This document shows, in pieces, positions 9,260-18,482 of a stretch of 64,000 bases of DNA. Source of the stretch: Streptomyces olivochromogenes (GTDB lineage: Bacteria; Actinomycetota; Actinomycetes; Streptomycetales; Streptomycetaceae); NCBI RefSeq assembly GCF_021538895.1, contig NZ_JADDRL010000038.1, positions 1 through 64,000 on the forward strand, read 5' to 3'. The notes beneath the pieces were generated by a model. It worked only from the letters and a program-made list of their open reading frames with translations. It was not told the origin of the DNA and searched no databases. The first letter of the stretch is position 1; each line of letters begins with the position of its first letter. Made by a program: the position numbers and the translations under genes.

Positions 9260-9363
9260 GCGCCGGCAGCTTGGTGGCCACCCCCCTCCTCCAGCAGGTC
9301 CACCACGTCACCGCGACCCGCCTCGCGTCCGAGGCGGAAGGAGCCTGGACGCGGCTCAGCTAC
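9260..9363 (+). pseudogene. 3' scrap of an unidentified gene
   Basis: A frame ending in TGA at 9361-9363 reads SLVATPLLQQVHHVTATRL then ASEAEGAWTRLSY, with nearly every third base G or C. This is a strong coding signature, but there is no start codon. It is probably the tail of a deleted plus-strand gene just upstream of the oleate hydratase. Confidence 0.3.
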
Positions 9364-9586
9364 TGACTATCAACTGCATCTCGTCAGCAACAGTTGGCAG
9401 TCCGTCCCCCAACGGCGTCGTAGAAGCTGCCAACGGATTCGTAGAGACACCTCAGGGGGCCAAGACCCGCTCCGTGGGCCGTCCGGACCAGGCAAGTGCC
9501 CAACGGCCCACTGACGCAGCCCTGCACCGCACGAAAACCTGTGATGCGCGGTTTTCGATCCATGAGTGAGAACCAGGAGTTGTGTG

Positions 9587-11158
9587 ATGGCGAAGGCGTA
9601 TCTGGTGGGCAGCGGGATCGCGGCGCTCGCCGCGGCGACGTTCTTGATCCGCGACGGCGGTTTCAAGGGATCCGACATCCACCTCTTCGAGCAACAGCCG
9701 ACCACTGGTGGCAGCCTGGACGCGGGCGGCACTGCGGACGCCGGCTACACCATGCGCGGCGGGCGGATGTTCGAGGCCGAGTTCCGGTGCACCTACGATC
9801 TGCTGTCCGGCATCCCCTCGCTCGACGACCCCGCGGTCTCCGTGACCGATGAGATCCTGGCCGGACACGAGGACTTCGCCTGGGACGACATCACCCGCCT
9901 CGTCGACGGTGACGGCAAGACGGTGGACACCGGCTCGATGGGCTTCTCCGAACGGGACCGGCTGGAGTTGGTCCGCTGTCTGGCGACCCCCGAGAAACTT
10001 CTGGACGGCAAGCGGATCACCGACTGCTTCAGCGAGCACTTCTTCGCGACCAACTTCTGGTTCATGTGGTGCACCACCTTCGCCTTCCAGCCCTGGCACA
10101 GCGCGATCGAGTTCCGGCGCTACCTCAGGCGCTTCATCCACCTCCTCCCCCAGTTCGCCTCCATGTCGGGCATCCATCGCACCCGCTACAACCAACACGA
10201 CTCCATCGTGCGCCCGCTGACCGCCTGGCTGCGCGAAGCCGGCGTCACCGTGCACACCGGCTGCCACGTCACCGACCTCGGGTTCACGCCGGGCATCCCC
10301 AGCGGTACCGTCGACACGCTGTTCCTGAGCAGGCGCGGAGAGGACGAAGAGGTTTCCGTGGCTCCCGAGGACCTGGTCCTGGTCACCCTCGGCTCCATGA
10401 CCGACGCCTCCAGCCTCGGCTCGCACAGCTCTGCCCCGCCCCCGGCTCCCCACCGCTCCGACGCCTGGCTGCTGTGGCATCGACTGGCCCGGGGACGCGA
10501 GGACTTCGGCAACCCGGCCACTTTCGACAAGCATGTGAAGGAGTCCCGCTGGGAGTCCTTCACGGTCACCTCCAAGGACCCCGCGTTCCTCACAGCGCTG
10601 GAGAACTTCAGTGGGCGACCGGCCGGCAAGGGCGGGCTGATGACCTTCACCGACTCCAACTGGTTGCTCACCATCGTCGCCAACCGACAGCCCGTCTACC
10701 GCGAGCAGCCCGAGGACGTCGGAGTCTGGTGGGGCTACGGCCTGTTCCCCGACCGGGCCGGCAACCAGACGCCCAAGCCGATGACCATGTGCTCCGGACG
10801 GGAGATCCTGGAAGAGGTCCTGCACCATCTGAGGTTCGACGCGCCGACGGCGGCGCGGGTCCTTCGGACGTCCACCGTGGTGCCTTGCGTGATGCCGTAC
10901 ATCACCAGCCAGTTCCTGGTCCGCAACCGCGAGGACCGGCCCAAGGTCGTGCCCGACGGATCGGTCAATCTCGCCTTCATGGGACAGTTCACCGAGGTGC
11001 CCGACGACGTCGTGTTCACCGTCGAGTACTCCGTACGCACGGCCTGGACCGCGGTGGCACAACTGCTAAAGCTCGACAAGCAGCCTCCGCCTGTCTACAA
11101 GGGCCACCACGACCCCCACGTACTGGCCGCCGCCCTGGAGACGATGCATCGCAGGTAG
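9587..11158 (+). CDS. ohyA: Oleate hydratase (MCRA family flavoprotein)
   Basis: 523 residues. It has an N-terminal FAD-binding motif LVGSGIAALAAATFL (6-20), then the substrate-entry motif RGGRMFEAEFRCTYDLLSGIPS typical of the myosin-cross-reactive-antigen family. Further conserved blocks are TNFWFMWCTTFAFQPWHSA, the SIVRPLTAWL segment, and C-terminal YITSQFLVRNREDRP and FMGQFTEVPDDVVFTVEYS. The family adds water across the cis-9 double bond of oleic or linoleic acid to give 10-hydroxy fatty acids, using FAD structurally; it detoxifies unsaturated fatty acids in the cytoplasm. The ATG at 9587 has AGGAG 7 nt upstream. It stands alone, with gene scraps on both sides. Confidence 0.93.
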   Translation: MAKAYLVGSGIAALAAATFLIRDGGFKGSDIHLFEQQPTTGGSLDAGGTADAGYTMRGGRMFEAEFRCTYDLLSGIPSLDDPAVSVTDEILAGHEDFAWDDITRLVDGDGKTVDTGSMGFSERDRLELVRCLATPEKLLDGKRITDCFSEHFFATNFWFMWCTTFAFQPWHSAIEFRRYLRRFIHLLPQFASMSGIHRTRYNQHDSIVRPLTAWLREAGVTVHTGCHVTDLGFTPGIPSGTVDTLFLSRRGEDEEVSVAPEDLVLVTLGSMTDASSLGSHSSAPPPAPHRSDAWLLWHRLARGREDFGNPATFDKHVKESRWESFTVTSKDPAFLTALENFSGRPAGKGGLMTFTDSNWLLTIVANRQPVYREQPEDVGVWWGYGLFPDRAGNQTPKPMTMCSGREILEEVLHHLRFDAPTAARVLRTSTVVPCVMPYITSQFLVRNREDRPKVVPDGSVNLAFMGQFTEVPDDVVFTVEYSVRTAWTAVAQLLKLDKQPPPVYKGHHDPHVLAAALETMHRR

Positions 11159-11539
11159 CGCGAACACAAGAGAGTCGGGGCCCCTGAAGACGCCCTCGGC
11201 CTCGACGACGCATGATGGCGACGGTGTTGTGGCGGTACTGCCGAGAGCTGCATGAGCCACCCGATGCTTCGCTCGATGTCCAACGCCGCGGACTCACCTT
11301 GAAGCCGCGGACGTCGGGCGAGCGTTGGACCGGATGGACGTCGATACCGAAGCCGGGGCGGCTGCCTGCTGAACCACTTCGCCGCCGTGCTGGCACAGAT
11401 CCGGACCGCCAGCGGCACGAACACCTGTCCGGCGCCCTGGAGGACAGACAGCGCAAGCTTGACGGCGCGGGGTCTGGCCATGCTCGACTCGGCCGGACAC
11501 GTCAGCGGCTATCGGAGCCTGCTCGGCGAGGACAAGCCG
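11159..11539. other. Intergenic stretch with a weak coding relic
   Basis: No supported gene. One plus-strand frame ending at 11553 keeps codon-like phrases (LLNHFAAVLAQIRTASG; TARGLAMLDSAGHVSGYRSL) but has no start or ribosome site. It looks like a decayed gene end. Confidence 0.3.
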
Positions 11540-11584
11540 TCAGGCTGTCCCTGACAGGTGTTCGGTGTCAGGGCTAGCCTGACG
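11540..11584 (+). promoter_or_regulatory. Tandem operator: two copies of GTCAGG-N5-CCTGAC
   Basis: Two identical dyads: GTCAGG (11540-11545) / CCTGAC (11551-11556), and GTCAGG (11568-11573) / CCTGAC (11579-11584). Each has a 5-bp spacer, and the starts are 28 bp apart. The second ends 2 bp before the ATG at 11587. The array probably binds a dimeric regulator twice, possibly the HTH protein it precedes. Confidence 0.6.
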
Positions 11585-11586
11585 CC

Positions 11587-12420
11587 ATGACCGATGTCGC
11601 AGGCACCCCCTCAGCTCCGGCCGCGCCCGAGTCTCACCGGCTGTCCCCCCGCGACGAGTCCCGCGTCGCACTGGCCCTGACGCTCCGTCAACTGGCCGAC
11701 GCCGTCCTGGACGCCGTACCGGTCGAACCGGATCCCGCCCCCGGGGACCTGCTGCGTACGGCACTGCGGCTGGCGCGTCGCGCGGAGGACGTGATCCGGG
11801 AGGCGGTAGTCGCCGAGCGCGAACGTGGCACCACCTGGGGGCAGATAGGGGAGGCCGCGGGCATGACCCGGCAGTCCGCGCACGAGAAGTGGTACGGCGA
11901 CATCCATGCCTGGGCGGCCACCGGGCGCAGTGCGCTGCCGGCGCACCTGAAGACGCTGGAGGTGGCGGCGGAAGCGGACGCGCGTCATGCCAGGCTGCGC
12001 CCGGACCGGCCGCAGGCGGTCACCTCGGGCCTGGACGCGGTCCGTTTCCCCGGTTCCCACGCGTACGAGGCCAGCCTGCGAGCCCGCGGCTCCGCCCTGC
12101 ACGTCCGCCGTATGGAGCTGGACGCACGGGCCACCGGGCTCAACGACGAGTACGGCGCACTGCATGCCCAGGGTCCCGCGGCCGTGCCCGTCGGCGGTGA
12201 CCCGCTGGAGATCTCGGCCCATCGCGGGCACGCGTCCGCGGTGCGCGCCAACCGACTCGCCATCGCCGCGGTGCACGAGGAGATCGCCGATGTCTACGAC
12301 CAACTGGTCACCGCGGAGCCGCCCCTGGCCGAGGAGCACCGCACACAGGCCGACTGGCACCGCAACGCGGCGCGGCAGGCCAGCACCTATGCCGACCTTC
12401 TGCGCGACGGTGAGGGCTGA
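11587..12420 (+). CDS. Helix-turn-helix protein of unknown function
   Basis: 277 residues, soluble, mostly helical. A helix-turn-helix-like segment TTWGQIGEAAGMTRQSAHEKW (~81-101) resembles sigma/RNA-polymerase-type or transposase-type HTHs of small actinobacterial proteins. The rest is Ala/Arg/Glu-rich and probably coiled-coil (AVHEEIADVYDQLVTAEPPLAEEHRTQADWHR near the C-terminus). It starts 2 bp after a tandem palindrome, suggesting autoregulation. No close family name can be given. Confidence 0.65.
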   Translation: MTDVAGTPSAPAAPESHRLSPRDESRVALALTLRQLADAVLDAVPVEPDPAPGDLLRTALRLARRAEDVIREAVVAERERGTTWGQIGEAAGMTRQSAHEKWYGDIHAWAATGRSALPAHLKTLEVAAEADARHARLRPDRPQAVTSGLDAVRFPGSHAYEASLRARGSALHVRRMELDARATGLNDEYGALHAQGPAAVPVGGDPLEISAHRGHASAVRANRLAIAAVHEEIADVYDQLVTAEPPLAEEHRTQADWHRNAARQASTYADLLRDGEG

Positions 12421-12656
12421 CCGCGCAATCCATTGTCAGGATGATCTCGGCCAACCTCCGAGGGTGACCCCTGGCGCGCCGCCTACCAACGGAAGAGGCC
12501 GCAAGGAGTGCGCCTGATACAGCCATCCACCGCACGCATACCAACCACTCAGTTTGTCGAAGGACTCCCGCAGGTTCGTACCAAGCAGTAGCGTGCCCTC
12601 ACCCCCCGCTTCCCTGCGGTCCCGCACGGGCCCTGAGCCACGCAAGGAGAAACGGG

Positions 12657-13109
12657 ATGACCGACGCGTTCTCGTCCCCCGAGCACCCACCACGTCACAT
12701 GGCCCCGCCGGACGGCCCCGCGCTCCACTCGTCTCGCTCCTACGCCGCCTACCCCTGGCCGCCACAACCGCTACCGGAGCCCGAGCGAAGGACACCGCGC
12801 TCTCCAGCCCACGGTCATCACAGCGACCTGCGCACCCTGCGCGGCGCATACCGCTGGCAGCGCCGTGTGGCCACGTTCACCGCGCTCGGCTATTTCACGC
12901 TCTTTCTCGTCCTATCCGCGTTGGCGCCGTCGCTGATGACGCGCACCGTCTGGGGCGGACTGTCCACGGGACTGCTGGTCGGGCTGCTCCAAGTGCCCGT
13001 CACCTGCTTGTCCATCGGCCTGTACGAGTACACGGCGCGCCGCAGGGTCGACCCGATCGCGGACCGCATTCGCAGGCACGCCGAGCTCGACGCCAAGCGG
13101 AGGGCGTGA
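12657..13109 (+). CDS. DUF485 membrane protein, partner of the solute symporter
   Basis: 150 residues. A Pro-rich cytoplasmic N-terminal tail (1-60) is followed by a DUF485 core with two membrane helices (about 78-98, FTALGYFTLFLVLSALAPS, and 104-125, GLSTGLLVGLLQVPVTCLSI) and the family motif YEYTARRRVDPIADRIR. DUF485 proteins (YjcH type) are encoded just before acetate/solute:sodium symporters and are thought to assist them. The stop codon lies 2 bp before the symporter ATG, and the GGAGG at its 3' end serves as that gene's ribosome site. The ATG follows AAGGAG. Confidence 0.85.
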   Translation: MTDAFSSPEHPPRHMAPPDGPALHSSRSYAAYPWPPQPLPEPERRTPRSPAHGHHSDLRTLRGAYRWQRRVATFTALGYFTLFLVLSALAPSLMTRTVWGGLSTGLLVGLLQVPVTCLSIGLYEYTARRRVDPIADRIRRHAELDAKRRA

Positions 13110-13111
13110 CG

Positions 13112-14719
13112 ATGACGGGCTTCAGCAGTTCCACCCAAGCCATGTCTCTGGTGGCCTTCACGACGGTCGCCACGATCATCCTGCTTCTCTGCGTGATGAC
13201 GGGACCCGACGGGGACGACCTCGACGAGTTCTACACCGGGTACGGATCGCTCTCCCCGATGCGAAACGGCCTTGCCATCGCCGGGGACTACATCTCCGCC
13301 GCGACGGTCCTGTCCACCGGAGGCGTCATCGCGCTCGACGGGTACGACGGCGTCGTCCTGGCGCTGAGCACGGCCCTCTCGCTCATGCTGCTGATGTTCC
13401 TGCTGGCCGAACCGCTGCGCAACGCAGGCCGGTTCACCATGGGCGATGTGTTCGCCCGGCGGATGCCCGGCCGCGCGGGGCGGATCGCCGCGTGCGCTGT
13501 GACGATCGCGGCGCTGGTGCCGATGATGCTGATCCAACTCGCGGGCACGGGCGATCTGTTGTCGTTCATCCTCGGTTTCTCCAGCGACTCGCTGAAGACC
13601 GGGTGCACCGTCGGAATCGGCGCGCTGATGATCAGCTACGCGGCGATCGGCGGCATGAAGGGTACGGCCCTCATCCAGATCCTGAAGATCGTCATGCTGC
13701 TCGGCTCCGGCGCTGTCGTCGCAGTACTGCTTCTGCGGCAGTTCGCCTGGGACCCGGGCGCATTGTTCTCCGCGGCGGCGCAGAGGAGCGGGGTGGGGTC
13801 CGCGTTCTTGCACTCGGGTCTGCAGTTCGCCGGCGGGTCCTATCCCCGAATCGACATGATCACCTCGGAGTTGACCGTCGTCCTCGGCGGCGCCTGTCTT
13901 CCGCACGTCACCATGCGCATGTACACCGCGAGCAGCGCCCCTCAGGTGCGCCGGTCCATGTCCTGGGCGGTTCCCTGTGTCGCCTTCTTCGTGCTGATCA
14001 TCACGGTCGTCGGCTTCGGCGCGACGGCGCTGGTCGGGCGTACGACGATCGCCGCCGCCGACCCCACCGGCAGGACCGCGTATCTGCTGGGCTCGCGGGC
14101 GGCCTTCGGGGCTGACGTGTCGACGGCCGAGACTTTCCTCTTCACCACGGTCACCACAGCGCTCTTCCTCACCTTGCTCGCCTCAGTCGCCGGGATGATC
14201 CTGGCCTGCGCCAACACCCTTGCCCACGACCTGTTCGTCGGTCGCACGCAGCCGACCGCCCGTCGCGAGATGATCCTCGCCCGTGTGTCCGCCCTCGCGG
14301 TGGGCGCTCCAACCATCCTGCTGGCCACCCTCGTCCAGCACCACAACCTGCAGCCGCTGGCGCTCCTGTCGGTGTCCATCGGCGCCTCGGCACTCGCGCC
14401 GGCGCTGGTCTACAGCCTCTTCTGGCGGCGCTACACCCGCACAGGTCTGCTGTGCACCCTGATCGGTGGCACCCTCGCCACCATCGCTCTGATGACCGGC
14501 ACCAACCTGGTGTCCGGCTCCCCCTTCTCCGCCTTCCCCAACGCCGACTTCAACTGGTTCCCGTTCACCACCACAGGTGTGGTCTCCATCCCGCTGGGCT
14601 TCGCCTTGGGCTGGGCGGGTACCGTGATCTCCGGGCGGCAGAAGGCCGAGGAGCAACGCCGCCAGTACGAAGCCATCGAGGCATGGATCCTGGCGGGGGC
14701 CGTACGGCGAGGAAGCTGA
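13112..14719 (+). CDS. Sodium/solute symporter (SSS family, ActP/MctC-like)
   Basis: 535 residues with about 13 hydrophobic helices. The family core GDYISAATVLSTGGVIALDGYDG after helix 1, the MFLLAEPLRNAGRFTMGDVFARR loop and a long helix 8-9 region match monocarboxylate/acetate symporters that take up small acids with sodium. An in-frame reading extends upstream across the DUF485 gene, but the real start is ATG 13112, coupled to DUF485 by 2 bp and served by GGAGG 8 nt upstream. Likely substrates are acetate, pyruvate or propionate. A stem-loop follows at 14792. Confidence 0.9.
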   Translation: MTGFSSSTQAMSLVAFTTVATIILLLCVMTGPDGDDLDEFYTGYGSLSPMRNGLAIAGDYISAATVLSTGGVIALDGYDGVVLALSTALSLMLLMFLLAEPLRNAGRFTMGDVFARRMPGRAGRIAACAVTIAALVPMMLIQLAGTGDLLSFILGFSSDSLKTGCTVGIGALMISYAAIGGMKGTALIQILKIVMLLGSGAVVAVLLLRQFAWDPGALFSAAAQRSGVGSAFLHSGLQFAGGSYPRIDMITSELTVVLGGACLPHVTMRMYTASSAPQVRRSMSWAVPCVAFFVLIITVVGFGATALVGRTTIAAADPTGRTAYLLGSRAAFGADVSTAETFLFTTVTTALFLTLLASVAGMILACANTLAHDLFVGRTQPTARREMILARVSALAVGAPTILLATLVQHHNLQPLALLSVSIGASALAPALVYSLFWRRYTRTGLLCTLIGGTLATIALMTGTNLVSGSPFSAFPNADFNWFPFTTTGVVSIPLGFALGWAGTVISGRQKAEEQRRQYEAIEAWILAGAVRRGS

Positions 14720-14791
14720 GCGCATCCCCGTTTGCCGCACAGACGTTGGCCGAGCGCCTCGCCGCCTGCCCCTACTCCCCCATCACCGTCG

Positions 14792-14838
14792 CCCTCGCCC
14801 TTCTTCGCTCCGCCGCTTGGAGGTCAGAAGGGCGAGGG
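14792..14838. terminator. Stem-loop between convergent symporter and mannosidase genes
   Basis: Perfect 13-bp arms CCCTCGCCCTTCT (14792-14804) and AGAAGGGCGAGGG (14826-14838) with a 21-nt loop, lying between the stops of two convergent genes. It could serve both directions. Confidence 0.7.
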
Positions 14839-14981
14839 TGTATGGAGCCGACGCCAGGCATCGGGGAGGACTGCAGTAGTAGCGGTCCATGTCCCGCCAT
14901 CTGCGCCTGCTCGGCTATCGGGACGTCTCCGGTCGCCTCACGGGTGATATGCGGATGAGGCGCTCGCGCGTGGCGGAGGCG

Positions 14982-17813
14982 TCATGCCGGTGGCAGCGTC
15001 CACTTCTGCGCCGCGGTCCCGTTGCACGTGTAGATCTGCAGTCGTGTCCCTTCCGTGGTGGAGGAATTGGGGTCGTCCAGGCAGAGACCGGAGTTGGGGT
15101 TCGTCAGGGAGCCGTTGGCGCCGAGCGTCCACTTCTGGGCACCGGTGCCGTTACAGGTGTAGAGCTGGACGAGCGTGCCGTTCGTCGTCCCGCTGTTCGC
15201 CACGTCGAGGCACTTGCCGAGGGTGCGCAGGCTGCCGTCCGCCGCGACCGTCCAGTCCTGTGCGTACGTCCCGTTGCAGGTCCACAGGCGGATCGCGGTG
15301 TGATCGTCGGTGCCGGAGTTGGCGTCGTCGATGCACTGCGCCGCATTCACTCCGGACTTGATGGGACCCACCCGTGGTTTCGGCGGGGCGGCTGTGTCAC
15401 CGGGGTAGGAGGGCGGGGCGGCGGACGCGTTCGCGGCCCAGTCGGTGTTCGGACTGGTGCCGAGCGTAAAGCTGAGCGTTCCGCCGGAGGTGATCGCGCT
15501 CGTGGGTGCGTAGGCGTTGTTCCACACGGACCCGTTGAAGGTCGCGGACTGCACGTAGGGCGCGTTGTCCGCGGCACCGTCGCCGTTGATCGTCAGGGTC
15601 TTGCCGGAGGGCAGATTGATCACGGCCTGCGAGAACAGCGGCGAGCCGAGGGCGAGGTCCGACGTACCGGGCGTCATGGGGTACATGCCCAGTGCGGACC
15701 AGACGTACCAGGCGCTCATCGCGCCGAGGTCGTCGTTGCCGTCGGCGAGGCCGGCGGGGGTGTTGGACCAGATCTGGTCCTGGATCGAGCGCACCGTCGC
15801 CTGGGTCCGGTAGGGCCGACCGATGTAGTCGTACTCCCAGGGCAGTTCAATGCTCGGCTCGTTGCCGACCCACGCGTAGCCGTTGGCGCCGGTGTAGCTG
15901 CGCAGGACGGTGTCGAGGTAGTCGGCCATCACTTTGTCACCGCCCTTGGCGGTGGCGAGCCCGGCTACATTGAAGGGAACCATGCCGGAGTAGATCCACG
16001 AGTCGGCCTCCACCATGTCTGTACCGCTGGTGGGATCGAATCCGCTGGTCCAGGAGCCGTTCGCGTTGCGGGGCTGGACGAAGCCGGAGGCCGGGTTCAG
16101 CATGTTGCGCCAGTCCTGCGCGCGATGGGCGTATGTCTGCTGGCTCCGGGTGTCGCCGAGGGCGCCGGCGAAGGCGGAGAGAGCGAAGTCCGCGGTGTCG
16201 TATTCCAGGGTCGTGGCCACCGGGCCGTAGAAGTTGCAGCAGCCGTAACTGCCGTCATGGGGTTCGTAGCCGGGGTTGTCCAGGTAGTTCAGGCCCGGTC
16301 GGTCGTTGTTCGCGACGCTCGCCTGCTTCAGCAGGCCGGCCAGCGCCTTCGACGTGTCGAAGTTCCGCGCCCCGAAGGCGTAGTAGTCGGCGATGATCGC
16401 CGCCGCCGGGTCGCCGACCATGACGAAGGACTCTCCGTTGTTCTCCGACCATTTGGGGAAGATCCCGGTCTGGATGTAGTCGTCGGTCATCGACTGGGCG
16501 GTGTCGGAGGCGACCTGAGGGCTCACCAGTGCCTCAAGCTGGGCCTGGGAACGGTAGACGTCCCAGCCTGAGTAGTTCGCGTAGGCGGCGTCGTGTCCGG
16601 TATCGACCGTGTGCGTCTTTCCGTCGAAGCCGTAGTACTGGCCGTTGGTGTCGCTGATGACGTTCGGGTGCAGCAGCGAGTGGTAGAGCGCCGTGTAGAA
16701 GATTTTCTGCTGGTCTGCCGTGCCGCCGGATATCTGCACCTTGCCCAGCGCCGTGTCCCAAGCCTTGTGGGCCGCGGCGCGCACGCCGTCGAAGTTCCAG
16801 TCGGCGTTCTCGGCGCTCCGGTTGGCGACCGCGTTGGCCGCGGAGACGTAGGAAATGCCGACCTTGGCCTGGACGACCTGGTTCGCGGTCGTGTTGAACG
16901 TGACGTGCGCGTTCGAGGCGGCGGCGCCGGGGGACGCGTCCTGGGGTACCGCCCTCTCGGCGCGAGGCTTCGGCAGGGATCCGTGCAGGCGTGGCTTGTT
17001 CGGCTTCTCCGGGACAGTCTTGCCGGCCCGGTCGGCGGTCGGCTTGGGCGTGTTCGTCGAGTGGGCGAGCGCGCTGCCGCTGGAGGTGAACGGCCGGTCG
17101 AAGACCATGTCGAAGTAGACGGTATACGTGTTCCCTGCGCCGCAGAATCTTCCGCTGGTGACCTGGCCGCTGACCTCGGTATTGGAGACGACGTTGAACT
17201 GTGTTGACGACCCTCCATTCTGACTGCTGGTCAGCTTGAAGAGGAGGTCGGCCTGGGCGGTCGCGGGAAAGGTGAAGCGAGCCATGCCGCTACGTGTGGT
17301 GGTGGTGAGTTCGGTCGTCACCTTGTTGTCGAGGGCGACCTTGTAGGAGCCGGCCGAGGCGGACTCGTTGGCGTGTGAGAAGGAGTCCGTCGCCGTGTTG
17401 CTGACAGCGCCCACCGTGGGCAGCACCGGTATGTCGCCCGCGGCTCCGCAGCCCGGTCCCGCGATGTGGGTGAGGCTGAATCCCGTGATCGAGGAGTCCT
17501 TGTACTCGTACCCGCCACCGGGTGGCCGCGACGAGGTGTCCGGGCTCCACTGCACCATGCCGAAGGGGACGTCCGCACCGGGGAAGTCGTTTGCGTCGTT
17601 GGACGTGCCGATGAAGGGATTGACCAAGTCCGCCGGCGCCGACACGAGTTCCGCCGCTCTTGAGGGCCCCGCCCAGGCGACGGGAGCGGCTAATGCCTGC
17701 GCGCCCAGGAGGGCGACGCCAGTGGCGGCACCCAGGGTCGTGCGGATCCAGCGGCCGCGGCACGGTCGTCTGCGCGTACGATGTCGGCGGCCGCCGACAG
17801 GAATCGAGAACAT
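14982..17813 (-). CDS. Secreted GH92 alpha-mannosidase with C-terminal ricin-type lectin domain
   Basis: 943 residues. An Arg-rich secretion signal (cleavage near APVAWA, ~50) leads to the two-domain GH92 fold: VNPFIGTSNDANDFPGADVPFGMVQWSPD at the start of the N-terminal beta-sandwich, and the (alpha/alpha)6 barrel with TAMVEADSWIYSGMVPFN-like and GNDDLGAMSAWYVWSALGMYP motifs. GH92 enzymes are calcium-dependent exo-alpha-1,2-mannosidases. Residues ~815-943 form a ricin B-type beta-trefoil with three QDW/QKW repeats that would bind glycans. It probably trims fungal mannoproteins or mannan. Two 12-bp palindromes lie upstream. No partner genes are adjacent. Confidence 0.93.
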   Translation of the reverse strand: MFSIPVGGRRHRTRRRPCRGRWIRTTLGAATGVALLGAQALAAPVAWAGPSRAAELVSAPADLVNPFIGTSNDANDFPGADVPFGMVQWSPDTSSRPPGGGYEYKDSSITGFSLTHIAGPGCGAAGDIPVLPTVGAVSNTATDSFSHANESASAGSYKVALDNKVTTELTTTTRSGMARFTFPATAQADLLFKLTSSQNGGSSTQFNVVSNTEVSGQVTSGRFCGAGNTYTVYFDMVFDRPFTSSGSALAHSTNTPKPTADRAGKTVPEKPNKPRLHGSLPKPRAERAVPQDASPGAAASNAHVTFNTTANQVVQAKVGISYVSAANAVANRSAENADWNFDGVRAAAHKAWDTALGKVQISGGTADQQKIFYTALYHSLLHPNVISDTNGQYYGFDGKTHTVDTGHDAAYANYSGWDVYRSQAQLEALVSPQVASDTAQSMTDDYIQTGIFPKWSENNGESFVMVGDPAAAIIADYYAFGARNFDTSKALAGLLKQASVANNDRPGLNYLDNPGYEPHDGSYGCCNFYGPVATTLEYDTADFALSAFAGALGDTRSQQTYAHRAQDWRNMLNPASGFVQPRNANGSWTSGFDPTSGTDMVEADSWIYSGMVPFNVAGLATAKGGDKVMADYLDTVLRSYTGANGYAWVGNEPSIELPWEYDYIGRPYRTQATVRSIQDQIWSNTPAGLADGNDDLGAMSAWYVWSALGMYPMTPGTSDLALGSPLFSQAVINLPSGKTLTINGDGAADNAPYVQSATFNGSVWNNAYAPTSAITSGGTLSFTLGTSPNTDWAANASAAPPSYPGDTAAPPKPRVGPIKSGVNAAQCIDDANSGTDDHTAIRLWTCNGTYAQDWTVAADGSLRTLGKCLDVANSGTTNGTLVQLYTCNGTGAQKWTLGANGSLTNPNSGLCLDDPNSSTTEGTRLQIYTCNGTAAQKWTLPPA

Positions 17814-17976
17814 CGCGAGCTGCCTCCTGAGGGATGCGTTCGGGAGTACACCGAGGCGGACGGACGAAGAGAGGCTCCGGTGAGGGGCGTTGGTCCGGCC
17901 GGGGAACGGGCAGCGGTCCGCACAGTGGCGAGAGGTTCCGTTCTCTCATGCATGAGGCTGACCAGGAGGGCGCGTT

Positions 17977-17988
17977 GGCAACGTTGTC
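17977..17988. promoter_or_regulatory. LacI-type operator candidate 1
   Basis: GGCAACGTTGTC: a palindrome around CAACGTTG with one mismatch to the perfect copy at 18071. It lies 164 bp upstream of the GH92 start. The central CG with AAC/GTT arms is typical of LacI-family sites in Streptomyces sugar genes. Confidence 0.5.
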
Positions 17989-18070
17989 GTCGTTCGGCGG
18001 TGTACCGCCAGATGAACTCCTCACAGGCAGGGCGGCGGGACGCACAACGGCTCACCTCGACATCACATGT

Positions 18071-18082
18071 GACAACGTTGTC
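18071..18082. promoter_or_regulatory. LacI-type operator candidate 2
   Basis: GACAACGTTGTC, a perfect 12-bp palindrome, 94 bp from the first copy. The two sites could be bridged by a tetramer or two dimers to repress the GH92 gene until mannan breakdown products appear. Confidence 0.55.
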
Positions 18083-18482
18083 CTGACGACCGAAAGTCCG
18101 AACGGGTATTGCAGGGAGTCGAGAATTCTTCTCAGCTCTCCAGCCGCTGGACACCAGACCGGCCCGGAGCACTGTCGCAACGTAGCTATCGGTCGTGCTC
18201 ACGTCAAGACTGTGGGGCGGGTCGGGCCACTTCTCCGACACGCGGGGCGAACAGGCGGTCAGCTTCGCAGTACCGGAGGGCAGTTGGGTCCCGGGGCAAG
18301 GGCACCCACCTCGTCACCGCCCGCGGACGCGCCGGTCACGGGATACGGGCAAGGACCGGACAGCGACCTCCTCCCGGAGATCACCCGGGCGCCGCCGTTG
18401 CCGGCCTAGGCACCGGATGCCAATGTGCGAGGTGCGGCGGCGCCGGCCAGCTCCCCCGTCATCACGGTCCGCTGAACCGGGT

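Larger units (their letters stand above)
17814..18482. other. Upstream region of the mannosidase gene
   Basis: About 670 bp without a supported gene. The half nearest 17814 holds the GH92 promoter and two palindromic operators (listed separately). The remainder, towards 18482, shows only overlapping unsupported frames. Confidence 0.45.

Noticed and set aside
9452..11062. Long open frame antisense to the oleate hydratase gene
   Set aside because: It mirrors a high-GC gene; the sense strand has the FAD motif, RGGRMFEAEF block and a ribosome site, while the antisense product is Gly/Val/Glu-rich without any family.
12554..13111. In-frame upstream extension of the symporter
   Set aside because: It overlaps the DUF485 gene; ATG 13112 has a good ribosome site and starts at the membrane protein.
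14982..17813. Possible GH92 relation to human-type glycan degradation operons
   Set aside because: No transporter, other glycosidase or sensor gene is adjacent, so only the single enzyme is claimed.
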